Shown here: piece after piece, positions 26,079 through 35,256 of the stretch
Numbering within the stretch: position 1 is the first letter of the stretch
Layout of the letters: the number at the start of each line of letters is the position of its first letter
DNA from: Halopiger xanaduensis SH-6
Lineage (GTDB): Archaea; Halobacteriota; Halobacteria; Halobacteriales; Natrialbaceae
Direction of reading: 5' to 3'
DNA: 64,000 bases
NCBI RefSeq assembly: GCF_000217715.1
Contig: NC_015666.1
Coordinates: forward strand, 384,270 to 448,269
The notes under the pieces: generated by a model
Databases searched by the model: none
Told to the model about the DNA's origin: nothing
Seen by the model: the letters and a program-made list of their open reading frames with translations, nothing else
Translations under genes and position numbers: made by a program

Positions 26079-27179
26079 ATGAACCGTATGGGATCGAAGC
26101 GAGCGGACGGCGCCGCTCGAGGCAGCGACGACGGAACGAGCGATCAGACCGACGCCGCACCCGCCGACGCTCGGGGAGTGCCGGCGATCGACGTCGACCA
26201 CCTGCAGTTGGTCTACGCCGACGGGACTGCGGCCGTCCGCGGCGTCGACCTGACCGTTCCCCAGGGCGAGTTCTTCGGCTTTCTGGGGCCGAACGGCGCG
26301 GGGAAGACGACGACGATCAAGGTGTTCGCGACGCTGCTCTCGCCGACCGACGGCGAGGTCCGCGTCAACGGGTTCGACGTGCAGTCCGCCCCCGGGAAGA
26401 TACGGGAATCGATCGGCTACATGGCCCAGGAGACGAGTGTCGATCCCGAACTCACCGCCGAGGAGAACCTGCGGTTCGCCTGCGAGGCCTACGGCGTTCC
26501 CCGCGGAGAGCGAGCCGACCGCGTCGCCGAACTGCTCGACCTCGTCGAACTCGCCGACGTGGCCGACAAGCGAGCCGACGAGTTCTCCGGCGGGATGAAA
26601 AAGCGCCTCGATGCGGCGACGGCGCTGGTCCACCGACCGCCGCTCGTCTTCCTCGACGAGCCGACGACCGGGCTCGACCCAAAGGCGCGAAACCGTCTCT
26701 GGGACTACTTCCGGGACATCAACGACCGAGGGACGACCATCTTCCTGACGACCCAGTACCTGGAGGAGGCCGACCAGCTCTGCGACCGACTGGCGGTCAT
26801 CCTGAACGGCGAAATCGTCGCCGACGGGAGCCCGGCGGCGCTGAAGCGCCGGGTGGGCGGCGAAGTGCTCGACCTGGAACTGGACGGCGGCCGCCCGGCG
26901 CGGGACCGGGCCGCCGAGATCGCTCGCGAGTTCGACGGCTTCGAGGACGCGACCGTGTCGGTGACCGACGAGGGCGTCAGCGTGACCGCCGAGGCGGCCC
27001 GCCAGCGCGGGACGGACCTGCTGGTCGCGCTCCGGGACGCGGGACTGACCGTCACCGGATTCAACGTCCGGTCGCCGACGCTCGACGACGTGTTCCTCGC
27101 GATCACCGGCGAGGGACTCGAGGCAAGGACGGAGGCGGACGCGGGAGCAGAGACCGCCCCCGAGGAGGTGTCGCGGTGA
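26079..27179 (+). CDS. ABC transporter ATP-binding protein (DrrA-like)
   Basis: The 366-residue ATPase has Walker A GPNGAGKTT, a Q-loop in GYMAQETSVDPELT, the signature FSGGMKKRLD, and Walker B LVFLDEPTTGLDP, followed by the 100-residue C-terminal extension of the drug-export (DrrA/CcmA) type. A 30-residue acidic leader precedes the domain. GAAGGAG lies about 12 nt upstream; a second in-frame ATG is at 26088. It overlaps the permease gene by 4 bp, so both form one exporter. Confidence 0.92.
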   Translation: MNRMGSKRADGAARGSDDGTSDQTDAAPADARGVPAIDVDHLQLVYADGTAAVRGVDLTVPQGEFFGFLGPNGAGKTTTIKVFATLLSPTDGEVRVNGFDVQSAPGKIRESIGYMAQETSVDPELTAEENLRFACEAYGVPRGERADRVAELLDLVELADVADKRADEFSGGMKKRLDAATALVHRPPLVFLDEPTTGLDPKARNRLWDYFRDINDRGTTIFLTTQYLEEADQLCDRLAVILNGEIVADGSPAALKRRVGGEVLDLELDGGRPARDRAAEIAREFDGFEDATVSVTDEGVSVTAEAARQRGTDLLVALRDAGLTVTGFNVRSPTLDDVFLAITGEGLEARTEADAGAETAPEEVSR

Positions 27180-28114
27180 GTCCGCCGGACTCCGGCGGGG
27201 CGGAATCGAGGGATGCGGCGGCGACCGCCGACGTCGCCGAAACGGGCGGTCCAACCGAAACTGGACGCGGTACTGTCGACCGCACCGCGAACACGTTCCT
27301 CGGCGACGTCTGGGTGAATTTCAAGCGGTGGAATCTCAAGGCCGTCCGCAACCCGTTCGTCCTCGTGGTCTCGCTCGTCCAGCCGATCATCTTCCTCGTC
27401 CTGTTCACCGAGGTGTTCGGCAACGTCGCCGGCGACGCGGTCAACCGCGGCATTCCAGGTATCGGCTACGAGACGTACCTGGTGCCCGCGATCGCGATCC
27501 AGGTCGCCCTCGCCGCCGCGGTCACCTCCGGCATCGGGCTGGTCAACGACATCGAGAACGGGATGTTCGAGAAGGTGCTGGTCTCCCCGATGAACCGCAC
27601 CGCGGTGTTCGTCGGGAAGACCGCGGCCGAAGTGTTCCGGATCGCGGTACAGGTCGCGATCATCCTCGGCCTCGGCGTCCTACTTGGCGCGGAGATTGCG
27701 ACGGGACTCGCCGGCGCCCTCGGGATCGTCGCCGTCGGCGTCCTGTTCTCGCTGTGGTTCATCGCGTTCTCGAACGCTCTGGCGATCCTCACCCGCGATC
27801 AGGAGTCGACGATCATCGGCGCGAACCTCCTCCAGTTCCCGCTGTTGTTCCTCTCGAGCGCCTTCCTCCCGCTCGAGACGCTGCCCGGCTGGATCCGGAC
27901 GTTCGCCCGGTTCAACCCCGTCACCTACGGCGTCGACGCCGCGCGGTCGCTCATGCTCGATCAGGACGTGATGACGGTCGTCGAGGTCGCCTGGTTCGAC
28001 GGGGCGTTAAACGGCGTCGTCCCCGGCGCGCTCGTCCTCGGCGGGATCGACCTCGCGCTCGGGCTCGTCGCGGTGTACCTGCTCTCGCGGGCCTCGAGTT
28101 CGGACGTTCGGTGA
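27176..28114 (+). CDS. ABC-2 type transporter permease
   Basis: The 312-residue protein has six membrane helices in its ABC-2 domain, starting VLVVSLVQPIIFLVLFTEVFG and including the family stretch GIGLVNDIENGMFEKVLVSPMNRT and LLFLSSAFLPLETLPGWIRTFARFNPVTYGVDAAR. The N-terminal 40 residues are hydrophilic. It starts at GTG with a GTGA overlap with the ATPase gene, so translation is coupled. The exported substrate is unknown. Confidence 0.92.
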   Translation: MSPPDSGGAESRDAAATADVAETGGPTETGRGTVDRTANTFLGDVWVNFKRWNLKAVRNPFVLVVSLVQPIIFLVLFTEVFGNVAGDAVNRGIPGIGYETYLVPAIAIQVALAAAVTSGIGLVNDIENGMFEKVLVSPMNRTAVFVGKTAAEVFRIAVQVAIILGLGVLLGAEIATGLAGALGIVAVGVLFSLWFIAFSNALAILTRDQESTIIGANLLQFPLLFLSSAFLPLETLPGWIRTFARFNPVTYGVDAARSLMLDQDVMTVVEVAWFDGALNGVVPGALVLGGIDLALGLVAVYLLSRASSSDVR

Positions 28115-28132
28115 CCGAATCGCGGAACCGAG

Positions 28133-29068
28133 CTACCGCCGGAGGCGGGCTACGAACTCGTCGTCCTCGTCCCGTTCATCGGTCTCGACGAGCCCGTCGT
28201 CCTCGAGATCCGAGAGCAGCCCCTCGAGCCACTCGCGCCCGTACTCGCCGTCCGGCGCGTAGTCGACGCGGATCCGGTGGCCGAGCGCGTCGAGCTCGAG
28301 TTCGTCGTACTCCCGCAGGGTGCCGATGACGCGCCCGCGGAACTGCCGGCGGCTCCCCTCGAAGGACGGCTGCGTGGGGACGTCCGGGGCCGTGAAGTCG
28401 CCGCTGGCGTACGCGTCGCACCACTCGCGCCACGGACAGCCCGCCCCGTCGCACTTCGGCGTCTGTTCGCAGGCGACGCCGCCCAGTTCCATGATCGCGT
28501 TGTTCCAGACCCGCGAGCGGCCCTCGGGCATGAGTTCCTGCGCAGCCTCCTCGAAGGCCTCGTCGTCGTCCGGCACGTCGAACGCGCGGTAGAGAACCCG
28601 CTTGACGTTCGTATCGACAACCGCGTCGCCGTTGTTGAAGGCGAAGCTCGCGACCGCGTTCGCGGTGTAGGGACCGACGCCCATCAGCTCCTGCAGTTCG
28701 TCGGGCGTCTCCGGGAAGTCGCCGCCGTACTCCGACTCCACTTGCCGGGCCGCCTCGTGGAGGTACTTCGCCCGATTGTTGTAGCCGAGACTGTGGTCGG
28801 TCCAGAAGCCGACGACGTCCGCCCGGTCGGCGGCCGCGAGATCGGCGGTCGTCGGCCAACGCTCGAGGAACTCCTCCCAGGCCGCGACGACGCGATCGAG
28901 TTGCGTCTGCTGGCTCATCACCTCGCTGACGAGGATCTCGTAGGGGTCGTCGGTTCGGCGCCAGGGGTAGTCGCGGTGGTCGTCCTCGTACCACTCGATC
29001 AGCGCCGCGCGGACGGCCTCGCGGTCGTCGGGGAGGCGCCACGCCGAGTCCGCCGCCGTATCACTCAT
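28133..29068 (-). CDS. mutY: A/G-specific adenine glycosylase
   Basis: MutY removes adenine mispaired with 8-oxoguanine. The 311-residue protein has the catalytic Glu region LVSEVMSQQTQLDRV (about residues 45-59), the helix-hairpin-helix-GPD part LMGVGPYTANAVASFAFNNGDAVVDTNVKR with the catalytic Asp, and four Cys for a 4Fe-4S cluster in CEQTPKCDGAGCPWREWC; spacing differs slightly from the bacterial C-x6-C-x2-C-x5-C. It is divergent from the CitG-like gene (129 bp). Confidence 0.93.
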   Translation of the reverse strand: MSDTAADSAWRLPDDREAVRAALIEWYEDDHRDYPWRRTDDPYEILVSEVMSQQTQLDRVVAAWEEFLERWPTTADLAAADRADVVGFWTDHSLGYNNRAKYLHEAARQVESEYGGDFPETPDELQELMGVGPYTANAVASFAFNNGDAVVDTNVKRVLYRAFDVPDDDEAFEEAAQELMPEGRSRVWNNAIMELGGVACEQTPKCDGAGCPWREWCDAYASGDFTAPDVPTQPSFEGSRRQFRGRVIGTLREYDELELDALGHRIRVDYAPDGEYGREWLEGLLSDLEDDGLVETDERDEDDEFVARLRR

Positions 29069-29197
29069 CGCCGGCACTTGGGCGAGCGCCGGTTTAGGGG
29101 CAGTGATCCGGGAGCGGACGCGGCATCGATCCGCGAGTCTGCGCGGCCGAACCGTAACCCTAAGCCACCGGACCTCCACGTGGCGGGTATACGACAC

Positions 29198-30055
29198 ATG
29201 CAAACGCGAACGCCAGCCCAGCACGCCCGACTGGCGCTCCTGCTCGAGGTCGCGGGCACGCCAAAGCCCGGGAACGTCGACCGCCGCCGCGACCTCGCGG
29301 ACCTGCGGTTCGACCACTTCCTCGCGGGAACCGTCGGCGCCCAGCGCGGCCTCGAGATGGCGGCCGACGGCGCGGGGGTCGGCCCGGCCTTCGAACGCGC
29401 CGTCGAGGGGATGTCCGCGCAGGGCGGCGGCAACACCCAGTTCGGCGCGCTGTTGTTGCTCGTTCCGCTGACCCGCGCCGCGAGGGACGACCTCTCCCAG
29501 CCGGTCGTCGAAGCCGTCGTCGAGGACACCACCGTCGCGGACGCCGCGGCCTTCTACCGCGCGTTCGAACACGTCGACGTCTTCGTCGCCGATCCGCCGG
29601 AAGACATGGCACCGCTCGACGTCCGCCGCGGCGCCGACGCGGTGCCGGCGCTCGAGGAACGGGGGCTGACGCTGCTGGATGTGATGGCGGGGAGCGTCCC
29701 CGGCGACGACGTCGCCCGGGAGTGGGTAACGGGGTTCGAGCGCTCCTTCGGGGCAGCCGAGCGACTGGCCGAGGCCGAGGGTCCGCCGCTCGATCGGGCC
29801 GCGGCCGTCTTCCTCTCCCTGCTCGCCGAACGTCCCGACACGCTCGTCGCGGACAAACACGGTGAGGACGTGGCGCGAGAAGTCCAGGAGCGCGCCGTGG
29901 AGCTTCATGAACGCCGAGCCGTCGAGACCGACCGCGAGGCCGTCGAAGCTTTCGCGGACGACCTCGTCGACCGCGGAATCAACCCCGGCACGACCGCCGA
30001 CATTACGGCGGCGGGGCTGTTCATCGCGCTCGAGCGCGGGGTGCTCGAGGTATGA
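29198..30055 (+). CDS. CitG/MdcB-like (triphosphoribosyl-dephospho-CoA synthase family) protein
   Basis: The 285-residue all-helical protein shows the family features EVAGTPKPGNVDRRRD near residue 17, GGGNTQFGALLLLVPL near residue 76 and the end NPGTTADITAAGLFIAL. Bacterial members build the prosthetic group of citrate lyase or malonate decarboxylase; neither enzyme is here. Archaeal members lie next to DUF447 genes, as here, and methylotroph homologues have been tied to tetrahydromethanopterin synthesis (from memory). The cofactor role in a haloarchaeon is open. It overlaps the next gene by 4 bp. Confidence 0.85.
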   Translation: MQTRTPAQHARLALLLEVAGTPKPGNVDRRRDLADLRFDHFLAGTVGAQRGLEMAADGAGVGPAFERAVEGMSAQGGGNTQFGALLLLVPLTRAARDDLSQPVVEAVVEDTTVADAAAFYRAFEHVDVFVADPPEDMAPLDVRRGADAVPALEERGLTLLDVMAGSVPGDDVAREWVTGFERSFGAAERLAEAEGPPLDRAAAVFLSLLAERPDTLVADKHGEDVAREVQERAVELHERRAVETDREAVEAFADDLVDRGINPGTTADITAAGLFIALERGVLEV

Positions 30056-30702
30056 GCGACGAGACGGCGGAGGGAGATGAGGAGAACGGCACATCGACAA
30101 CGTGGCCCGTCGAACTAACCGGCGTCACCGAAACCGTCGTGACGACGCTCGGACCGAACGGTCGCTGGAACGCGGCTGCGCTGGGAGTGTTCGCCGGTGA
30201 TAGCGACAGTAGCGGCGACTGTTCGGACAACACCGACAGTCGCGTCACCGCAACCACCTGGGGCAGGACTCGTACCCGCGGCAACTTCCACCGCGAGGGA
30301 GAGGGGTACGTCCAGTTCGTCGACGACCCCGTCGTCTTCGTCGACGCCGCGCTCTCGATCCTCGAACGCGACGACCCGATCCTCGAGTCGGCTGCCGCCT
30401 GGGTTCGGGTGGCCGTCGAGCCCATCGAACGCGGAACCGAGAACGGCACCGAGTGGGAGAAATGGGAACTGCAGCCGCTTGCGGCCACCGTCGAGCGAAC
30501 GACGGTGCCGACGATCAACCGCGGGTTCGGCGCCGTCGTCGAAGCCACCGTAGCCGCGTCGCGGCTCGACGTTCCCGGCTACGACGAGGAGACGCTTCGC
30601 GACCGACTCGCGTACTACGACTCGGTCGTCGAACGCGCCGGTGGCCCGCGAGAGCGGGAAGCGCTCGAGCGCGCTCGAGCGCACTCCGACGCCGATTGGT
30701 GA
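30052..30702 (+). CDS. DUF447-like flavin-binding-fold protein
   Basis: The 216-residue product has the DUF447 pattern ETVVTTLGPNGRWNAAALGV (about 25-45), GNFHREGEGYVQFVDDPVVFVDAAL (split-barrel FMN-binding-like) and PTINRGFGAVVEATVAASRLD. Structural relatives bind FMN. A Ser/Asp-rich insert with unusual Cys (near residue 57) breaks the first half. ATGA overlap with the CitG-like gene indicates coupled translation and a shared pathway. Confidence 0.83.
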   Translation: MSDETAEGDEENGTSTTWPVELTGVTETVVTTLGPNGRWNAAALGVFAGDSDSSGDCSDNTDSRVTATTWGRTRTRGNFHREGEGYVQFVDDPVVFVDAALSILERDDPILESAAAWVRVAVEPIERGTENGTEWEKWELQPLAATVERTTVPTINRGFGAVVEATVAASRLDVPGYDEETLRDRLAYYDSVVERAGGPREREALERARAHSDADW

Positions 30703-30737
30703 AGTAGAAGTCCTCCGGACCGGACCGTCCTTCGGTA

Positions 30738-31745
30738 TTAGTCGGCCGGCTCGGGAGTCTCGGGCGCGCCGCCGGAGCCCGACGATTCGTCGCCGAGCGG
30801 CGCGTTGTTTTCGGCCTTCGTCACGACCTCCGAAAACCGCTCAGAGTGCCCCTCGAGCCACTCCGTCGTCTCGCTGTCAGGCGTCTCGTCGCGCTGTTCG
30901 ATGAGGAAGGTCGTCACGACGACCGTCTTCACCCACGGCTTGACGAGGCCGGTGTGGACGACGGCGACCATCCCGCCGACGAGCGACCACGAAATCATCT
31001 CGAGCGACGTCGGGAGGAAGTCGAGCGCAACGGACACCGGCGCCAGAAGCGTCAGCAGAACGAACGACAGAACGTACATTCCGCCGACGATCAACAGGGT
31101 CGAACCGAGGACCATTTTCCAGGTCTTGGCATACAAGACGAGCCCGTCGCGGGCCGACTGCCACCGGTTCTCGTTACGATCGACGAACATGTACGCGATG
31201 ATCGCGTTATCGAGGTATCGGACCGCCAGGACGATCGACTTCTGGACGATCGAGATCAGCGTCTGCAACTGCTGCGGGATCGGGACCGGAATCATCTCCT
31301 CGATCCTCGCGACCGCCTTGTTGAACTGCTTGAGCACCGCGTCGATCACTTCACTGACGACCCACAGTGCGCTTGCGGACTCGAAGTAATCACCGACCTG
31401 CTTCACGCCGTATTTGATCTGGTTCTCCGGCACCTCGTCCTCCTCGACGATGTGTGCGATGACGGCAATATGGCCGGTTTTGACCATGTAGAGGGCGTAC
31501 CTCTGTATTAACCGCCACACGTACGCGAAAGACGCCAGTGCGATCAGCATCACCAGCGCAACGATGAGCAGACTCGTGCCGCCGTCGCCCCACAGGAATC
31601 TGGCACCCAGCCACGCGACGAGGCTGAGGTAAATGATCCCGAAGAGTGCGAACACGACGCCGATACCGAACTGCAGGAGGACGTACGGGAGCGTCTTCCT
31701 GTACACGCTCGTTGCTTCCTTGAAGTGTAAGACCATCGACCCCAT
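30738..31745 (-). CDS. Multi-pass membrane protein, unknown function
   Basis: The 335-residue protein has an amphipathic start (MVLHFKEATSVYRKTLPYVLLQFGIG), two N-terminal membrane helices, a soluble helical middle with KYGVKQVGDYFESASALWVV, two or three more helices in the second half and an acidic tail. Low charge for a haloarchaeon is explained by its membrane nature. The layout resembles a conserved archaeal family without function. It converges on the DUF447 gene. Confidence 0.75.
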   Translation of the reverse strand: MGSMVLHFKEATSVYRKTLPYVLLQFGIGVVFALFGIIYLSLVAWLGARFLWGDGGTSLLIVALVMLIALASFAYVWRLIQRYALYMVKTGHIAVIAHIVEEDEVPENQIKYGVKQVGDYFESASALWVVSEVIDAVLKQFNKAVARIEEMIPVPIPQQLQTLISIVQKSIVLAVRYLDNAIIAYMFVDRNENRWQSARDGLVLYAKTWKMVLGSTLLIVGGMYVLSFVLLTLLAPVSVALDFLPTSLEMISWSLVGGMVAVVHTGLVKPWVKTVVVTTFLIEQRDETPDSETTEWLEGHSERFSEVVTKAENNAPLGDESSGSGGAPETPEPAD

Positions 31746-31761
31746 TTCCCGGCCTATCCTA

Positions 31762-31768
31762 TTTAAAT
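31762..31768 (-). promoter_or_regulatory. TATA box for membrane-protein gene
   Basis: Minus-strand TTTAAAT is a near-perfect haloarchaeal TATA box 22-25 nt before ATG 31745, so transcription likely starts at or next to the start codon. Confidence 0.7.
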
Positions 31769-32009
31769 TCGGACACTACTGTTCGTGTTCGAACGGGCCC
31801 TGGCAAGAAAATATCCGAGCGGCGGCCGGCGTCAGTACACGACTCGCACCGAGCGGCCGGGTTCAGACTCGAGAGGGGCGCATCACGGCCGCAGACGAGA
31901 CCGGGGTATCGCGAGTCCCGTGAGCCGTCGGGAGGACGGGCTCCGCGGACGAACAACCGCGGACGAACAAGAGAAAGGGATTAAGAGCCTCTGGACGGAA
32001 CCTCCCCAC

Positions 32010-32201
32010 ATGGCAATCAAACCGGCCTACGTCAAGAAGACCGGGAACCTCCTCCTGGAGCGGTACCCGGACGCGTTCACGACCGACTTCGAACAGAACA
32101 AGGACAGCGTCGAGAAGCTCACGAACGTCGAATCCAAGGGCGTTCGGAACCGCATAGCGGGCTACGTGACGCGAAAGAAGGGTTCGCAGGCGACCGCGTA
32201 A
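32010..32201 (+). CDS. rps17e: Ribosomal protein S17e
   Basis: This 63-residue archaeal/eukaryotic small-subunit protein has the whole S17e pattern: [37 protein letters not shown] and [14 protein letters not shown]. It is short, as in other archaea. A TATA-like GGATTAAGAG (31979-31988) about 25-30 nt upstream suggests a leaderless transcript. It stands alone rather than in a ribosomal operon. Confidence 0.96.
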   Translation: MAIKPAYVKKTGNLLLERYPDAFTTDFEQNKDSVEKLTNVESKGVRNRIAGYVTRKKGSQATA

Positions 32202-32438
32202 GTCGGCTATTTGTCTCGTCTCGAGTTCACCAGCACCACCAGTTCGACCTCGAGCAACTGGTGAGCCGATCGTCTGTCGCTTGTCCGTTCTCACGAGCGC
32301 GGCTCGAACGCATCCGCTTCCACTAGCGGAGCTATCACCGTCTCGAGCGTGCAGCGATGAGGATAGCGAGTGCGTCGAAACCGAGCAGGAAAACGGAACG
32401 GCGAGCGAGACCGAAAGCGAGCGGCGGTCGAGAACGGA

Positions 32439-32696
32439 TCAGTGATCGAAACCGGGTTCCATGTAGATCGCGGCGAACAGCGCGATCACGCCGAAGAACG
32501 CGGTGATCATGAGGCCGGCCATACCGGTGACGATGTTGAGTTCCGTCCCGGCGACCGGAAGCGTCCCGCCCTGATAGCCGGTCCACGCCATGAAGATCCC
32601 AAGGAGGAAGCACAGCAGGGAAACGACGGCCGCGCCGATACTAAAGGGCGTATCGAACAGCCCCGAGTCGGCCGAACTCGCGGTCGCGCTCGTCAT
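32439..32696 (-). CDS. Small membrane protein (85 residues)
   Basis: After a Ser/Ala-rich start the protein has two hydrophobic helices, FSIGAAVVSLLCFLLGIFMAW and IVTGMAGLMITAFFGVIALFAAIY, with a Gly-rich loop between. It ends MEPGFDH. ATG 32696 was chosen because translation upstream in this frame is Arg-rich and implausible. Function unknown. Confidence 0.7.
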   Translation of the reverse strand: MTSATASSADSGLFDTPFSIGAAVVSLLCFLLGIFMAWTGYQGGTLPVAGTELNIVTGMAGLMITAFFGVIALFAAIYMEPGFDH

Positions 32697-32984
32697 CGGG
32701 ACCACCCCGCCGATCGGCGGTCGGTGGAGGTCGAAGTCGAGATCGAGACCCGGCTGTGCCTCGAGGGGCAGTCGGCCGGCCGTCCAACGGCGGTTCCGGA
32801 CTGGGCCTGTCGGTGATGCATTTGTTCGTCGGTGGCGCTCCGTTTTCTTAATTTCTTCTATACGCTCCGGTGACGGCGGCGAACGGCGCCGTCCGGAGAG
32901 TTCGGATCTCGAACCTGATATTCGATCATGGGAATGAGACGAAAACCCAAACGGTTTTGCGGACTCAACCCGGAATACGGGGAA

Positions 32985-34019
32985 ATGGCAGTACGAGTAG
33001 GCGTACTCGGCGCAACCGGTGCCGTCGGACAACGACTGATTCAGCTTCTCGATCCCCACCCGGACTTCGAAATCGCCGCGCTGACCGCGAGCGAATCCAG
33101 TGCCGGGAAGACGTACAGACAGGCCGCCAAGTGGCGCGTCGACAGTCCCATTCCCGAAGACGTCGCGGAGATGACCGTCCGGGAGACCGATCCTGACGAC
33201 GTCCCCAACGACGTCGACCTCATCTTCTCGTCGCTCCCCTCGAGCGTCGGCGCCGAGGTCGAGCCGCCGTTCTGCGAGGCCGGCTACGTCGTCTCCTCGA
33301 ACTCCTCGAACGGCCGCATGGACGACGACATCCCGCTGGTCATCCCGGAGGTCAACGCCGAACACCTCGACCTGCTCGAGGTCCAGCGCGACGAGCGCGG
33401 CTGGGACGGCGCGATGGTCAAGAACCCCAACTGCTCGACGATCACCTTCGTCCCCACCCTCGCGGCCCTCGCGGAGTACGGTCTCGAGAAGGTCCACGTC
33501 TCGACGCTGCAGGCCGTCTCCGGCGCGGGCTACGACGGCGTCACCTCGATGGAGATCATCGACAACGCCATCCCCTTCATCGGCAGCGAAGAGGACAAAC
33601 TCGAGACCGAGTCCCGAAAGCTGCTGGGCGACTTCGACGGCGCCGAACTCTCCCACAACAGCATGCAAGTGTCGGCCTCCTGTAACCGCATCCCGACCAT
33701 CGACGGCCACCTCGAGAACGTCTGGGTCGAGACCGAGGAGGACCTGACCGCGGACGCGGTCGCCGAGGCCATGCGCGAGTACCCCTCGCTCGACCTGCGC
33801 TCCTCGCCCGACCCGCTCATCCACGTCTTCGAGGTGCCCGATCGGCCCCAGCCCCGGATGGACCGCACGCTCGGCGACGGGATGGCCATCGCCGCCGGCG
33901 GCCTCCAGGAGTCGCCCTTCGGCCTGCAGTACAACTGCCTCGCGCACAACACCATCCGCGGCGCCGCCGGCGCCAGCGTCCTGAACGGCGAACTGCTGCT
34001 CGAGAACGGCTACATCTAA
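32985..34019 (+). CDS. asd: Aspartate-semialdehyde dehydrogenase
   Basis: Asd reduces aspartyl phosphate in the Lys/Thr/Met pathway. The 344-residue protein starts VRVGVLGATGAVGQRL (NADP-binding fold), holds the catalytic Cys in MVKNPNCSTITFVPTLAAL, the SGAGYDG loop and the substrate-binding SCNRIPTIDGHLENVWVE with its His. It is of the archaeal/fungal type in length. ATG 32985 is preferred to an upstream ATG at 32934 whose extension is basic. Confidence 0.95.
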   Translation: MAVRVGVLGATGAVGQRLIQLLDPHPDFEIAALTASESSAGKTYRQAAKWRVDSPIPEDVAEMTVRETDPDDVPNDVDLIFSSLPSSVGAEVEPPFCEAGYVVSSNSSNGRMDDDIPLVIPEVNAEHLDLLEVQRDERGWDGAMVKNPNCSTITFVPTLAALAEYGLEKVHVSTLQAVSGAGYDGVTSMEIIDNAIPFIGSEEDKLETESRKLLGDFDGAELSHNSMQVSASCNRIPTIDGHLENVWVETEEDLTADAVAEAMREYPSLDLRSSPDPLIHVFEVPDRPQPRMDRTLGDGMAIAAGGLQESPFGLQYNCLAHNTIRGAAGASVLNGELLLENGYI

Positions 34020-34177
34020 CGCGTTCGAGAGCCGACGCGGCCAGCCGCAGTTTCGGGGCTTTCGTCCTCTTTTGCCCGTCTTTCCCCGCCCGTCGAACCA
34101 ATTCGAGTAGTCGACGCCGTCGACGACCCTGCACACTTTGGCGGCGGGCACAAGTACGAACCCACCCAACAGCAGGT

Positions 34178-34627
34178 ATGATCCCCGTGGTTTCCGACCC
34201 CGAATCCCTGTCGACACCTGGTGCCGACGCTGACGCTGCTGTTTCCGACGGCGCCGAACTCGACGAGACAGGTGAGACGGAGTCGTTCGGCGCACTCGCC
34301 GACCCACACCGCCGCGCCGTCCTCCGATATCTGGCCGATAACGAGTCGCCGGTTGCGGTCGCCGAGCTCGCCGACCACCTGACGATCGAACGCGAGGACG
34401 ACGATCCCGACACGGCGCGCTCGAGCAGCCGGATCGCCGACTGGGGCGACGCGCTCCTCGGGACGCGTCGACGCGTCCAGATCTCGCTTCGCCACGTTCA
34501 CATCCCGAAGTTGGCGGACGCCGGCGCCGTCGACTTCGACATCGACGCCAACACCGTCTCCCTCCGCGACCGGGGTTCGGAACTGCTGGCTCAGACGAGG
34601 TCGCTCGAGAACGCCAACGTGGCGTAA
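34178..34627 (+). CDS. Winged-helix protein (haloarchaeal DUF7344-like)
   Basis: This 149-residue protein has an acidic start, then FGALADPHRRAVLRYLADNESPVAVAELADHL (a winged helix, about residues 37-68) and a second helical block, RVQISLRHVHIPKLADAGAVDFD, where recognition of DNA or a dimer partner would lie. The form is that of many haloarchaeal one-domain transcription regulators; the target is unknown. Confidence 0.8.
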   Translation: MIPVVSDPESLSTPGADADAAVSDGAELDETGETESFGALADPHRRAVLRYLADNESPVAVAELADHLTIEREDDDPDTARSSSRIADWGDALLGTRRRVQISLRHVHIPKLADAGAVDFDIDANTVSLRDRGSELLAQTRSLENANVA

Positions 34628-34654
34628 CCCGAGACCGTCGACGGTACTCTTCCG

Positions 34655-35092
34655 CTAGTTTTCGGACGCTTCGCGAGGCAGCGCGACGACCGGCATCGAC
34701 GCCTCCTTCACCAGCCGACGAGCCACACCGCCGGTCAACAACTCGACGAAGCGGTTTCCCTCGCGCGGAACGAAGACGACGGCGTCGGCGTTCCGATCCG
34801 TCGCTTCCGCGAAGATACGGTCGACGACGTCGGTACCGTACAGGATTGCCGTCTCGACGGACGCCGGCGATTCCGCGAGCGGGTCTCGCGTGCGCTCGAA
34901 TATCTCCTCGGCGTACTCCTCGCGCTGTTCCGTCGACGCCTTGTCGGGCGCTCCCCCGGCCTTCTCGATCACGTTGACGACGACGACGGTGCTCGTCGGC
35001 TCGAGGTAGGGGGCAAGCGCCGCCGCGGTCCGCTCTCCGTCGTCGGGATCGCCGACCGGGACGACGATCGTCCCGTCGAACGAGAGCGTCAT
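34655..35092 (-). CDS. Universal stress protein family protein
   Basis: The 145-residue protein has the UspA fold: DGTIVVPVGDPDDGERTAAAL at the start, VVVVNVIEK as second strand and GGVARRLVKEASMPVVAL near the end. The last region normally has G-x2-G-x9-G(S/T) for ATP; here GNRFVELLTGGVARRL is a partial match, so ATP binding is uncertain. It converges on the HTH gene. Confidence 0.83.
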   Translation of the reverse strand: MTLSFDGTIVVPVGDPDDGERTAAALAPYLEPTSTVVVVNVIEKAGGAPDKASTEQREEYAEEIFERTRDPLAESPASVETAILYGTDVVDRIFAEATDRNADAVVFVPREGNRFVELLTGGVARRLVKEASMPVVALPREASEN

Positions 35093-35256
35093 CGACGATC
35101 CGCCTCCCGCATCGTCGTCTCGTCAGTCGTCGTCGATCCACGAGCGAAATCGGGTTCCGGTGTCATACCGGCGCTTGGCGGTGCGGCGTCAAAAAGGTAC
35201 ACGCGAGACCGGTGCCGTATCCCGGTAATCCGGTCGCAGTCGCGCACCCGCTTCGC

